A DNA stretch of 64,000 nucleotides from Trileptium ribeirensis. Taxonomy: Eukaryota; Nematoda; Enoplea; Enoplida; Thoracostomopsidae. The stretch is taken from assembly GCA_030248225.1 (NCBI GenBank), contig JASANE010000458.1, positions 22,922 through 86,921 on the forward strand, written 5' to 3'. Of the stretch, positions 24,996 to 34,800 are shown piece after piece; position 1 is the first letter of the stretch, and each line of letters starts with the position of its first letter. Under the pieces are notes generated by a model. It saw only the letters and a program-made list of their open reading frames with translations. It was not told where the DNA came from and made no database searches. A program made the translations under genes and the position numbers.

Positions 24996-25372
24996 AGAGC
25001 TCATTAAGGAAGAGTATGACACTTCCCTGCACTCATATATTAGCCCGTGTTTGATGACGCGGGCGTTTTCGGCCTGACCCCCCCGGTTTCTGGGGCTCCA
25101 GATGCCCCGACCCCCAGTTGCTGGAAGAGGTAGCTCGGACCCCAGTTTTTTTGGGGCGGGGGGGGGTCGGTCGAACCCCCCAATTTCTGGCGTGGGTCGG
25201 TTTATAGGCGCCTATAAATCAACCCCCCCCCCCCAGAAATTGGGGGGGTCCGACCGACCCCAAAAAAAACTGGGAAACACTCGCGTCATCAAACGCCGAA
25301 AACACCCGCGTCATCAAACACGGGCTAACATATGAGTACAGGGATGTGTCATACTCTGCCCTAATGCACTCT
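24996..25372. mobile_element. Foldback MITE-like element, about 377 bp
   Basis: Inverted ends of about 75 bp: the left end has CATTA then AGAGTATGACAC, the right end in reverse complement has the same plus CATATRTTAGCCCGTGTTTG. The interior is G/C-homopolymer rich with further inverted blocks. A perfect 18-bp palindrome TTTATAGGCGCCTATAAA sits at 25201-25218. There is no coding capacity and no convincing target duplication. Confidence 0.7.
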
Positions 25373-25782
25373 TTTTTTAACCAACGCTTCACACCGATGT
25401 AAATTGTGCATCGGTGGGCACGAAAGGTCTAAAATTGAGCTCGAAGTTTACTAATCAAGCTGCTATAACCAATTTGTTTGCAGAATTTTCTGACTTTTTT
25501 AAAACATTTTCATGTTTAAAAATAGAATATAGGTTTGGCAAGACTACTGACTGTTTTGAGATTTTTCATGAATAAAGGGCAACACTCCAATACATTAACA
25601 CTAGTATTAATCGGTGAAATTTATTTTTAAATATCGTTCTACTGTGTTGTGCAATTTTAAAATATTTGACGTTATTACAAATTCTCAAAATTTACACATT
25701 TAAAAACGAAATAAAGACGTCTGTCATACACTAGATAACTAAGTTTACCATGTACTGTGGCACAATCAAGCAAAGTCGGCCG
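25373..25782. other. AT-rich spacer with one hairpin
   Basis: There is no gene. A perfect 8-bp stem, CACCGATG with CATCGGTG (25392-25416, 9-nt loop), stands out. Confidence 0.45.
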
Positions 25783-25790
25783 ATTAAATT

Positions 25791-25945
25791 GATTATGTCC
25801 CGTTAGGCAGAATGTCGCGTTCGGCAGAAAATAAAAATTATAATTATTTTCAATATAGACACTGTGGGTCGTTTGCGGCAGAAAGTCGCGTTAGGCAGAA
25901 CAACTAAAATTTATAGCAAGATATCTATAGTCGCGTTAGGCAGAT
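25791..25945 (+). repeat. MULE left terminal repeat with subterminal motifs
   Basis: Three to four copies of (G)TCGCGTTAGGCAGAA, some mutated (TTCGGCAG, TTGCGGCAG). They are probable transposase-binding sites by analogy with other MULEs. Confidence 0.7.
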
Positions 25946-26021
25946 GAACTATAAACTAAAATGGCACAATAATATATACATTAATAATTTAAAGTGAGAA
26001 CAACAATCACATGACTTATCT

Positions 26022-27596
26022 CTATAAACGATGTTGAACGTAGTCAAGAAAAGCCAATATTTCTCGATCCACATATTCAGAGTAGTTAGTAGCATCGTTG
26101 TAATAAATTGCCAAATCATTTATTCGCGGATTTAATTGGTATTTTGCAGCCTCGATTTCGTTATCGTTAGCAACATAATGACAATCTCGGAGCACTGGTT
26201 GACAACCCACCAATAACTGTTCAATGCTAATTTGCTCGGCATGGTGAAGTTCTTGTAATTTGACGAGAAATACAGCTGTTCTAGGATGCGGTTCACCGAG
26301 TTTTGAGCGACGTGACGAGTTGTAGCCGTCACAGTCATTAGTTGTTCTGGGGCCAGTGTTATCGTTGTGATTAAATAGGGCTATTTTGTCTTGAGGCGAA
26401 ACCCAATTGCTCTCGTAGTAGTCACGGAACCGCTCCATACGTTCATCAATGACCGTGTCGGTTGTCGTCGGAATTTATCTCAAAAACCGTGCCCAGGCTG
26501 GGTATACCAGGTTAGGAGTCAAAATACAAAGAGACACGAGACGCCGCACAAATTGCTTGACCACAGTATACTGCGGTTTACCATATCCGTGTCCGACCGA
26601 GTGCTCGTAATCTGCAGTCAAACCTAGCATGCTAATATGACGGTTAAGCGCTTGGGCTTAATGGAAAATACAACCACGAACTCGGCCTCTGGGATTTTGA
26701 CCTGCACTGCCGCTTATAGCGGCTTGCTCAAAATCCATATTGATGACATTCAGCTGGCCAAGCGATCCAAAGTTCGAAATTAGTTGCGTCCGCAAAATGT
26801 TAAATAGCTTTTCATAAGTTGCTTTTTGTCGATTAACGCGTGAACTACAGGAATTGCTTCGCCATCGACAAAACCGTGTATTAGACATAGCTGCGTAAAG
26901 GCAAAATCTGTTTGTCGGTAGGTAAAGGTTCTATCCATTACAATATGTGAGCTGTTAAACAGGACACGCAGGTCCAAATCAGATGTGGGGAGTCGGTTTG
27001 CTTGAACAGGAAATAGCGGTCTTGGTAATGTGGATCGTTTGGGTTAGTAGCAGTGGAACCACGAAAAGTCATTTGTAAACGTTCAGAAATATCATCCAAA
27101 GTTGTAATTACTGGGTATTTGCTATTCATGTGACGATATAATGCAGACTTGGCTGTTCTTTATATGGTTGGTATGATTGTTCGGTTTGTTCACGTAGTTC
27201 ATAATTGTGACTAAATGTTGCTGACAGCTGCAACACGCCGTCGTTATTAGTTTCCCGGGGCCGCTTTCCGCTATGACGCAACGTAGCCCGGACCTCTCTA
27301 TCAGCTTGTTGAGCTGCAACGATTACTATAGGCATGGGGTTGCAAAAATGAACATTAGGTGGGTAATCTGGATGGTCGAGGAAACGGTCATTTGCAGTTT
27401 TAATAATGGGAAGTTTTCTGCCGGGATTTGACTTTAGTAGTTTCTAGTACTCTGCACAGTTCCAGGAAACTGATGATTTGGTCGTCCGGTTCTTAGCGAA
27501 AAGATAAACATGCTTTGGGCAGGAAATACTATCATAAGAAATCATTTCGCTCCCGTATTTAGACTTAACAAATAAAGGCTGCACTAAATTTTCCAT
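26022..27596 (-). pseudogene. MULE-type transposase with FLYWCH-like N-terminus, broken
   Basis: From the ATG at 27596 the frame reads a FLYWCH-like segment (YLFAKNRTTKSSVSWNC; one in-frame stop near 27447). It then passes through NDRFLDHPDYPPNVHFCNP and a linker. The MULE core follows in shifted frames: MDRTFTYRQTDFAFTQLCLIHG, then IPVVHALIDKKQ (about 26930-26820), then NVINMDFEQAAI with GCIFH (about 26755-26660). The C-terminal part is ERFRDYYESNWVSPQD with a PRTTN block. In MULE transposases DGTF, DFE and the RTNN-EGWHN region are conserved; here DGTF reads DRTF. At least three frameshifts and one stop make it inactive. It would act in the nucleus, cutting at the TIRs. Confidence 0.8.
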
Positions 27597-27883
27597 ATTA
27601 AGGCAATTCAGTAAGACACAAAAACAATGATGAATGCAGGAAAATGTTCAGTGTGCACAAAGTGAAATAAATCTTGCTTTCATCATGGTCAATTAAATAT
27701 TTGTTTTGACTTAGAAGTTAAAACTAAACTAATAGCCGTTTCCCATGCAGTTCATAATTTTGTGTCCCATCATGAAGTTACGCATATGAATTAAAATATA
27801 AGTTACGTTTAGCTTTAATTAAACTTACCTTAATTTTTTTGAAACGAGCAGAAACCAAAAGCTTCTTGCTCTGCTATACGCGA

Positions 27884-28020
27884 CATTCTGCCTCGAGAGA
27901 CACTTTCTGCCTAACGCGACATTCTGCCTAACGAGACGCTCTCTGCCTAACGAGGCATTCAGCCTAACACGACTCACGGATTTAATGTTATAAATTTATT
28001 CTCCCTAACGCGACAGTACC
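27884..28020 (-). repeat. MULE right terminal repeat with subterminal motifs
   Basis: At least six copies of TTCTGCCTAACGCGACA and variants, the reverse complement of the left motif, spaced irregularly. Confidence 0.7.
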
Positions 28021-28438
28021 ATTAAATTACCTAAATACTACCGATAACTGGAAATTTCAAATCAATTTCGGCCTAAAATATGCTCTTAAGCCCATGATTA
28101 CTAAAGTATAAAGAGTTATAGAAATTCTTTCAGCAAAATATATTTATACACATCATTAACTCAAACTTAAGGACATCGGGCAAGTGTACTTTAAAATTAT
28201 TGTGGTATTATATTGGCCTTTTAGCTCAGAAATTTAAGAGATGATATCGATTTTCTCAAATTGGAACTTGACAGAATTTTTCCAACACCACTATTTCACA
28301 TCTTAGCCTTGACTTTGCGGTGAAATTGACTCGAAAAAACCTGAAAATCTACGTTGATTATTTATTCTTATGTCGCAATGAAATCTAGGCTTTTTAGATC
28401 CATTATATCTAATTCAACGGGGACCATCGTATTCCTGG

Positions 28439-28552
28439 ATGAACAATTACAGCCATAGTTGCATTCCGTCGAAACCATTATATTTTGACGATGCCGATAT
28501 GTACAGCCGACGAAAACAGCGACGAAATCGTACAACGTTCACAGTTGAACAG
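28439..28552 (+). CDS. PRD-class homeobox gene, exon A (homeodomain residues 1-12), likely start exon
   Basis: Seen: from the ATG at 28439 the frame reads MNNYSHSC..., then YFDDADMYSRRKQRRNRTTFTVEQ in two runs, ending at CAG before a GTTAGT donor at 28553. The frame joins exon B in phase 0. RRKQRRNRTTFT and the FDD just before it resemble the N-terminal arm and leader of DRGX-type proteins, as I recall them. The frame is open upstream to 28382, and a weak acceptor (CTTTTTAG) ends at 28397. So exon A could instead be internal, with the start further upstream. With this start the joined protein (exons A, B and C) is about 428 residues. Product: a sequence-specific nuclear transcription factor. 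The symbol is left empty because paralogy cannot be settled here. Confidence 0.75.
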
Positions 28553-28870
28553 GTTAGTCGGTAGCACAATAACTAAATGCTACGCTAGCAACGTTGGGTT
28601 TAAGAATATCAGTTATAAAGTTTAAACAGATCGAACGATATACGACAATCATCGCCGTTGGTCATTGTTGCATTCTGTCGAAACCATTATATTGCGACGA
28701 TGCATATATGTACAGCCGACGAAAACAGCGACGAAATCGTACAACGTTCACAGTTGAGCAGGTTAGTCTGTACGGCCAGACAATGACTAGATGCTTACCT
28801 AACAACGTTCGGTTTATGAATATCAGTTTTATAGTTTAAAAAGATCCAACTATATACGACAATAATATCC
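28452..28870 (+). repeat. 209-bp tandem duplication, two copies
   Basis: Copy 1 is about 28452-28660 and copy 2 about 28661-28870. It spans most of exon A, the donor and about 100 bp of intron (the AACGTTSGGTTTA and TATACGACAAT words recur). Confidence 0.85.
28661..28761 (+). pseudogene. Tandem duplicate of homeobox exon A (copy A2)
   Basis: This 209-bp offset duplicate of exon A ends in the same GTTAGT donor at 28762. The homeodomain part RRKQRRNRTTFTVEQ is identical in protein, with one silent change (GAA to GAG). Just upstream FDDADMYS becomes CDDAYMYS. The duplication does not include the ATG at 28439 and no good acceptor precedes A2. It is therefore either inert or started from its internal ATG (MYSRRK). 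Splicing to exon B would keep the frame. Confidence 0.65.
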
Positions 28871-29639
28871 CTTGGGTTTACCTAGTAGATAAAATGTTTC
28901 TACAACCTCACCGGGTATTTGGTTTTTTTAGCCGAATTGTATTATAGACATGTATAAATTTCTGTAATGTGTACTCTGTACTTTGTAATGTCTATTGCAT
29001 GTCAGACAAATAGCTTTTTCAAGAAATCTTACGCACCACCAAAAAACATTAAAAAATATTTTCATTAATTTATAAAATTATTTGTCATAAGATATGTCAT
29101 CTTATTTCTTGAACTAACCAAAAGTTTTATTACATGAATTGCAATAGCTCACGTACGTATAAGCGGAATTTCGTAATTACTTTACTATTGATATGGCGAT
29201 TTAACCGTCGGCACGTAATGGTAAAACATCTATATGTATGTCTACATTTCCAAGAGAACAGATTGAAAGCGCCTAGTCTAATATGACAAGCTAGTCTAAT
29301 TTGACTATTTACGCATATAGCATGGTAACAGCTGAAGTTATGTGATAAAAATTTTCACCGCACATTAAAATACTTCCTCCACAGTCTTATATCTGCCCAA
29401 AAGACTCTTTTCCCAAATAAATAAAGGAGCAAAAATAAGTGCCGACGTCGAGGTATTGCCGTTGTTGCTAAAACTTGCGACTAATACTATCTGAAAATAC
29501 CATCAAAAACACCATAGTATCCAAGACACCATATAATTGATGGTGGAAGAGACACTCAGGGTGGACAAAACTTTCACATGGGGGGGGGGGGTTCTTTATA
29601 ACGTAAACGCTGCATAAACTGGCGGATTTTGATTTAAAC
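28871..29639. other. Intron 1, 5' part; no further features
   Basis: AT-rich intronic sequence. A run of 12-13 G follows CACATG at about 29580. No gene or clear repeat is visible. Confidence 0.5.
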
Positions 29640-31170
29640 AGTCTGTGTGCGTGACGTACGAATCATAAATTGATTGTGGTAGGTTCGGAATTAAACGGAA
29701 TAAGTGTATCAAACTAGAAATCCAAGTTTAGATGTTTTAATAAATACCATCAATAAAAACCGTTTCGCTAATGTTTACAATATTCACGTTATTCACTATG
29801 CAATTCATGAAATTTTAGTACAACTACAATCTGCAACTCATCGAGGTATCGAGGTATTAGTATATCGAGGTATTTGATTTTTTTAATTAGGTGCGTTTAT
29901 ATCTAGACGTCTGCAGCTGCAATAATATGCATATATCTCCGCCTCTTGGAGAGCAGTGGTAACATAATATAATGGTTCAAGTTAATATCAGCCGTTTTTT
30001 TGCGTTTAGCTAGGTTGTAAGTGAACCTTACATGTAGCTTTCCTGGCAAGTAATATCGCTGTGATATATACGCTGACCAATGTAACCTTTAGGGGCGGAA
30101 GTGAAATGCATGCTATGCCGTTCACGATATACTAAGTCTAAGCCTTAGTCTTAGCCTAAGCTAAGGTTTCTATAGTATCCATGCATGTACTAAGCGTAGC
30201 TTAAGTTGGGGTCCCCGAACCCTCCGCTCTAAGCTGTTCTTCTTTCTAACGTTATAACGTCCGGTCCCTAAAAGTGACATGGGCCTATACGGTGGTACCA
30301 GAGAAGACAGCCGAGCACATATAAATATATTACTGCCGAGTCAAAGTAAACTTTGTTGGGTTTTTCGGTTATATCCCCAAGCCCGATATAATCTTAGTAG
30401 GTGTATAATTTTATGTTCCATCGAACAGCAGTTAAGTCGAATGGTGTCAAATCTAGCTCAATCCGCTCCTGAGTAAAGGTGACATTTCTATTTAAATGGA
30501 ACCATAAGCCTTACACTAAACTGTTAACTTATGGGTTGAGCTGATTTTGATACTATTTATATCAGCTTGATATTGCTGTTCGAATAGCATTATACATTTG
30601 TTTGGAAAGTTTTCATTACCAGGAGTAAACCAAAAAATTAAAACCTTGTTATAATGAAAATCTAAGCGCTTTGACGAACTGGTTTGAAACGTACCGCAAT
30701 TAAATAACGGTGCTTCTTCAAAATTGACTGGATGCGTGTAACCGAAAAGGTATATTTTGCTGTTACAGAATTTACCAACAACCTCATTTTTGATGACGTT
30801 CATGGTATCATGTACAAAAATTTGTTTGGAGTTGGTCGTTTTAAAAATTTTCCTCACCCCCTCCCCCCCCGATTTGAGAAGGGTTGTTATACAACCCGCA
30901 ATACTAGAGGGCTCTGAACTATTTTTAGTGGATGATACCATGACCTTTTAAAAGTGAGGGAGTTACCTTGCTATCCCCAGAGTATGGCGAAAATAGATCG
31001 CGTCATGCTTGACGCGTTTATATGGTGATTTCAAAGAATGTCATACTTTTCTGAAGAAATCATTATAAACTCTTGTTAAAATTAAATTAATGCTACTTAC
31101 CCAACGCAGCATCTAGTCCGCAATATTATCGAAACTAAACGAATAAAAGATAGACACAAGTATTTTATTT
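29640..31170 (+). repeat. Diverged, interrupted relative of the inner part of inverted repeat 1
   Basis: Short blocks are colinear with 9180-10230: TGCATATATCTC with GAGCAGT (29930, compare 9303), AGGTTGTAAGT (30011, compare 9396), GTGTAATTTTATG-like (30400, compare 9596), GAGCTGATTTTGAT (30538, compare 9748) and TTAATGCTR (31090, compare 10218). An unrelated stretch of about 500 bp lies between the last two. No mirror copy is present here. Confidence 0.5.
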
Positions 31171-31762
31171 TGCACCGAAATCTGTTTATATTTTACTATT
31201 TATATCATTTATTGCTTTCGAATATTTTCGTTATGTTTGGCCAATAACTTCACTGTGCGCCGATCGTTTCTGCGCTTCGGGCAGATACTCTTGACGTCAT
31301 CGCGGTTTTGGACTTGTTTTCGAAAAAAGGAGTCCCCGACGAGAATTTTTCTTATCGTCAGGACCTTTGCAAAAAACAGTCCGATAATATTTAAGTTACA
31401 ACTAAGATCGATTGTTAAGTAGCGACCAACTGATAACCATGACGCTCAAAGGCAGATATGAACATCAGGTGATCATAAAGCAGCACGATGAAATCCTTGT
31501 ATCATGAACCTGATGCAATATACAATAACTACATGGCAATCATGCCCACGCTTTTCTGATGCAACTATGCAAATAAGTCCGTGTATATAAATCGTGTAAA
31601 TTTTGCAACAAATCATTCGTGTCCATTGAATTTACGTTTCAAAATGCATTAGACGAGTTTTATTAGATGTCCGCAGTGATGTATGTAAGCATTACTCATG
31701 CTTAGTAAAAAAAATTTTAACAAAAATTAGCCGTGATCCTAAACCCAGCGGTGCCAGCCAAC

Positions 31763-32440
31763 CGTCTGGTTTAACAAAAACGAGCGGTCGATCCGGGTTC
31801 AATGACACAAAACATATATTTGGTACGAGTCGTACGGAACATTTTGTACAGCAACAACATTTGACAACACATATATTCCTATTTTGAAATTTTTTGGCGC
31901 CAAATTAATTTAGGCCAGACATATTTACAGAACGTCTGGTTGAACAAAAACGAGCGGTCGATCCGGGTTCAATAACACAAAACATATATTAGGTATGAGT
32001 TGTACGGAACATTTTGTGCAGCAACAACATTTGACAACACATATATTCCTATTTTGAAATTTTTTGGCGCCAAATTAATTTAGGCCAGACATATTTAGAG
32101 CACGTCTGGTTGAACAAAACGAGCGGTCGATCCGGGTTCAATAACACAAAACATATATTAGGTATGAGTTGTACGGAACATTTTGTGCAGCAACAACATT
32201 TGACAACACATATATTCCTATTTTGAAATTTTTTGGCGCCAAATTAATTTAGGCCAGACATATTTAGAGAACGTCTGGTTAAACAAAAACGAGCGGTCGA
32301 TCCGGGTTCAGTAACACAAACATATATTAGGTATGAGTTGTACGGAACATTTCGTGCAGCAACAACATTTGACAACACATATATTCCTATTCTGAAATTT
32401 TTTGGCGCCAAATTAATTTAGCCCAGACATATTTAGAGAA
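31763..32440 (+). repeat. 170-bp satellite, 4 copies, in intron 1
   Basis: The unit starts CGTCTGGTT at 31763, 31933, 32103 and 32272, and breaks off at 32441. It contains GAGCGGTCGATCCGGGTTCA, GCAGCAACAACATTTGACAA and TTTTTTGGCGCCAAATTAAT. Copies are nearly identical. The GGGTTCAA word recalls a tRNA B box but no A box lies at the right distance. Confidence 0.9.
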
Positions 32441-32901
32441 CGTCGATTTAAAATGACTTCTGCATCATTCTGATTGCATAAAACTCGAAACCGGTCAAAT
32501 TTGACACCCAATGTTGGAACGGTTTTTTGCTTTTTAACATTCTTTGTCAGTAAACTTTGTAGTAAAGTTATCATGTTATTGTATAACTCTTCTTGGTGAG
32601 CACATCTTACGTTCTGATAGCGTAACGATAACATGATTATAATTTTTATAACACATAATTGTTATATATATAATCTTAAACTAGTTTTTGAGTATTTTAG
32701 GCTACGATAACAAATATTCCTTGGGCCACAAATTTCGTCAAATTTTTGCCAATGTGTTCCGCCCGTCGTCGGCCCGTTCGGTGTGGAGCGGGGGGTGTTG
32801 TATAGAACCTCAGGGAAATGAGGCTTCCTTCTAGGGGGATCGGCGATGCCCCGAGTGAGAAGGGGTATTTTTCATATTCCGTGTTATCTGCTTTATTTTA
32901 G
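32441..32901. other. Intron 1, 3' end
   Basis: No gene is seen. A GC-rich patch lies at 32755-32850. The acceptor TTTATTTTAG ends at 32901. Confidence 0.5.
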
Positions 32902-33003
32902 CTTGAAGAATTGGAGAAAACATTCGTTTCCACTCATTATCCAGACGTTTTTGCACGAGAAGGTCTCGCGTTGAGAATAAATCTTACCGAAGCCAGGATA
33001 CAG
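32902..33003 (+). CDS. PRD-class homeobox gene, exon B (homeodomain residues 13-46)
   Basis: Seen: the acceptor TTTATTTTAG is followed by 34 codons, [20 protein letters not shown] then [14 protein letters not shown], and a GTCAGG donor at 33004. It encodes the end of the N-terminal region, helix 1, helix 2 and the start of helix 3. HYPDVF-RE-LA and LTEAR-Q are PRD-class signatures. Both borders are phase 0. The intron after residue 46 is the classic PRD-class position. It is too short to be found as an isolated long open frame, but joins A and C exactly. Confidence 0.93.
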
Positions 33004-33175
33004 GTCAGGATTTAGCTACATTTCTTCCAGAGACTCATTATACACATAGGGTAAATAATACTATTTTTGCATGCTAAACAAGCTGAATCTATTATAGGTA
33101 TGCCACCGTTGCTGTACCACTGTTTGGACTTGCATGTAACGTTTGCATTTCAATGAACGCTCGTGAACGACGGCT

Positions 33176-33264
33176 TTTATTGCTTTTCTAATCGTTAATA
33201 CAGTGATACCATTAGAAATTCTATCAGTAATCCTTTGAATTTAAGGTGTGTATTAAAAATGAAG
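33176..33264 (+). repeat. 97-bp flanking direct repeat, left copy
   Basis: From TTTTATTGCTTTTCTAATCG to AAAAATGAAG it matches 37789-37885. The pre-insertion site therefore held a tandem pair of this unit, and the hAT-like element landed at the junction. Confidence 0.75.
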
Positions 33265-33399
33265 GTTTTTATTAGGGAATGACCGAATATTCGGTATTCG
33301 GCCGAATAGTAGGTATTCGGTATTCGGCCGAATAGTAGGTATTCGGTATTCGGCCGAATAGTTGGCAATATTCAGCCGAATACCGAATAGTTGACTGGC

Positions 33400-34044
33400 C
33401 GCTGTTAGTTGAAAAATAGAGTCACAATCTGCCCACCAGATATCCTGATTTTACGGCCGGAGTCCTGATAATGATGCTGCAAACCGCTAAATACGTCCAA
33501 CGTGTTGCAACTTTGGTAAGACAAGATGCGTTTGAGACTCATCAATTCAGTTCGCAGCCGGATCGAATGTTCTGATCACCACAGTTATGTTCTTCATCAG
33601 CCGTGCACTATCTCGCTGCCATAATAGTTGCGAAATTAATACTTTGGGGTCTAAATGCAGCAGGATTTGTTCGTTTTCTTTGACACATCGTGAATGGGAA
33701 GTGAGACATCATGCTAGGCCATTCTACATACCTACATAAGGCTAACCCTAAGTCTACCGCCCCAAACACCACGCACTGAGCCGTTCTTTTTTTAACGATA
33801 TGACTTCACGCACCAATTATCGCCGTTGTCCAGATGATGAAGTTATAAAACATCAATAAAAAACAAAATTATAACTTCAACCTAACAAACGAGAGCACAA
33901 AGCAAAAAATTCATCGAACAAAAACTATCGCTGACTCAGCAACACAACACAAAACGACCTGTTGCATGGTGCACGGACATACAGTGGTGGATTTATAGAG
34001 TTATAGATTTATAGATTTGTCATCATACATAGGTGTTGCGAACA
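33400..34044. other. Extra segment inside left end of the hAT-like element
   Basis: At the right end the sequence passes directly from CCGAATAGT to GCAGCTTTCACAG. On the left about 650 bp intervene. Part (33700-33810) resembles 30105-30265, sharing CATGCTA-GCC and GCCGTTCTTYTTTYTAACG words. A nested insertion is likely. Confidence 0.45.
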
Positions 34045-34800
34045 ACTATGCAGCTTTCACAGAAAAATGCGGGCAGAAAAATGCAAAAACCGGGCAGTTT
34101 TGTCTCTTACGGCCGTTCTTAGAGACAAAAATCTCTTAAGGCTGGCTGTATAATATTTTAGTCTCATACAGATAGCTATAAGGCACTTTTATCTCTTATA
34201 GTCAATTGTAAAATATTTTAATCTCTTACAGACAACTGTAAGATATTTTAGTCTCTTACAGCCGTCTGTAAGAGATTTTAGTCTTTTAGAGCTAGCCACA
34301 AGAGACAAAAGTCTTTAACGACTGGCCATACGAGATAACAATATCTTAAAGACAGCTATAACAGGTTTTAGTTTGTAATGCCTTGCTGTTAAAGACAAAA
34401 GTCTCTTAAAGCCAAACCGTAAGAGACTTCAAAACCTTGCGGATAGCTGTAAGAGACATTTGTCTCTTATAGCTGGTCATAAGAGACAATAGTTTCTTGC
34501 AGCTAGCCGAAAGAGACAAAAATCTGTTACGGCTAAGTGAAAGAGATTTAAGTCTGTTTTAGCTGGCTGTAAGAGATTTGTGTCTGTTTCGGGCATTTGT
34601 AAGAGACAAAAATCTTTTATGGCAAGCTGTAAAAGACAGTTCCTAATTAATATCTCTGCAACACATGGTTTGTGGCTCAAAAAATTGAAGTAAAACATAA
34701 CTTTGAGGAATCCGCATCTGCTACACGGCACAGTTTTATTGTTAGTTATCTGCAGCGACTCAATTTGCCGGCACCTATTGGCTTTCGATGATAAGCGCTC
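34045..34800 (-). repeat. Array of about 32-bp dyad units, inverted with 37065-37740
   Basis: Units such as AGCTGTAAGAGACAAAAGTC followed by TCTTA are themselves near-palindromes. About twenty degenerate units follow each other. The whole block is mirrored at 37065-37740, ending in GCAGCTTTCACAGAAAAA at the outer side. Leu/Cys/Arg-rich open frames here are products of the repeat. Confidence 0.8.

Larger units (their letters stand above)
25791..28020 (-). mobile_element. Mutator-like (MULE) DNA transposon with TIRs and 8-bp TSD
   Basis: Ends: the left begins GATTATGTCCCGTTAGGCAG; the right, in reverse complement, begins GGTACTGTCGCGTTAGGGAG. Flanks are ATTAAATT at 25783-25790 and 28021-28028. 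Subterminal copies of CGCGTTAGGCAGAA are clustered at both ends (25798-25945 and 27884-28015), pointing inward on each side. A MULE transposase relic fills the middle on the minus strand. Mutator-type TSDs are usually 8-11 bp, which fits. Confidence 0.8.

Noticed and set aside
25798..28015. CRISPR-like array from repeated TTAGGCAGAA words
   Set aside because: Spacing is irregular, the motifs invert between the two ends, and they border a transposase relic: they are MULE terminal motifs. TTAGGC is not in tandem, so it is not telomeric either.
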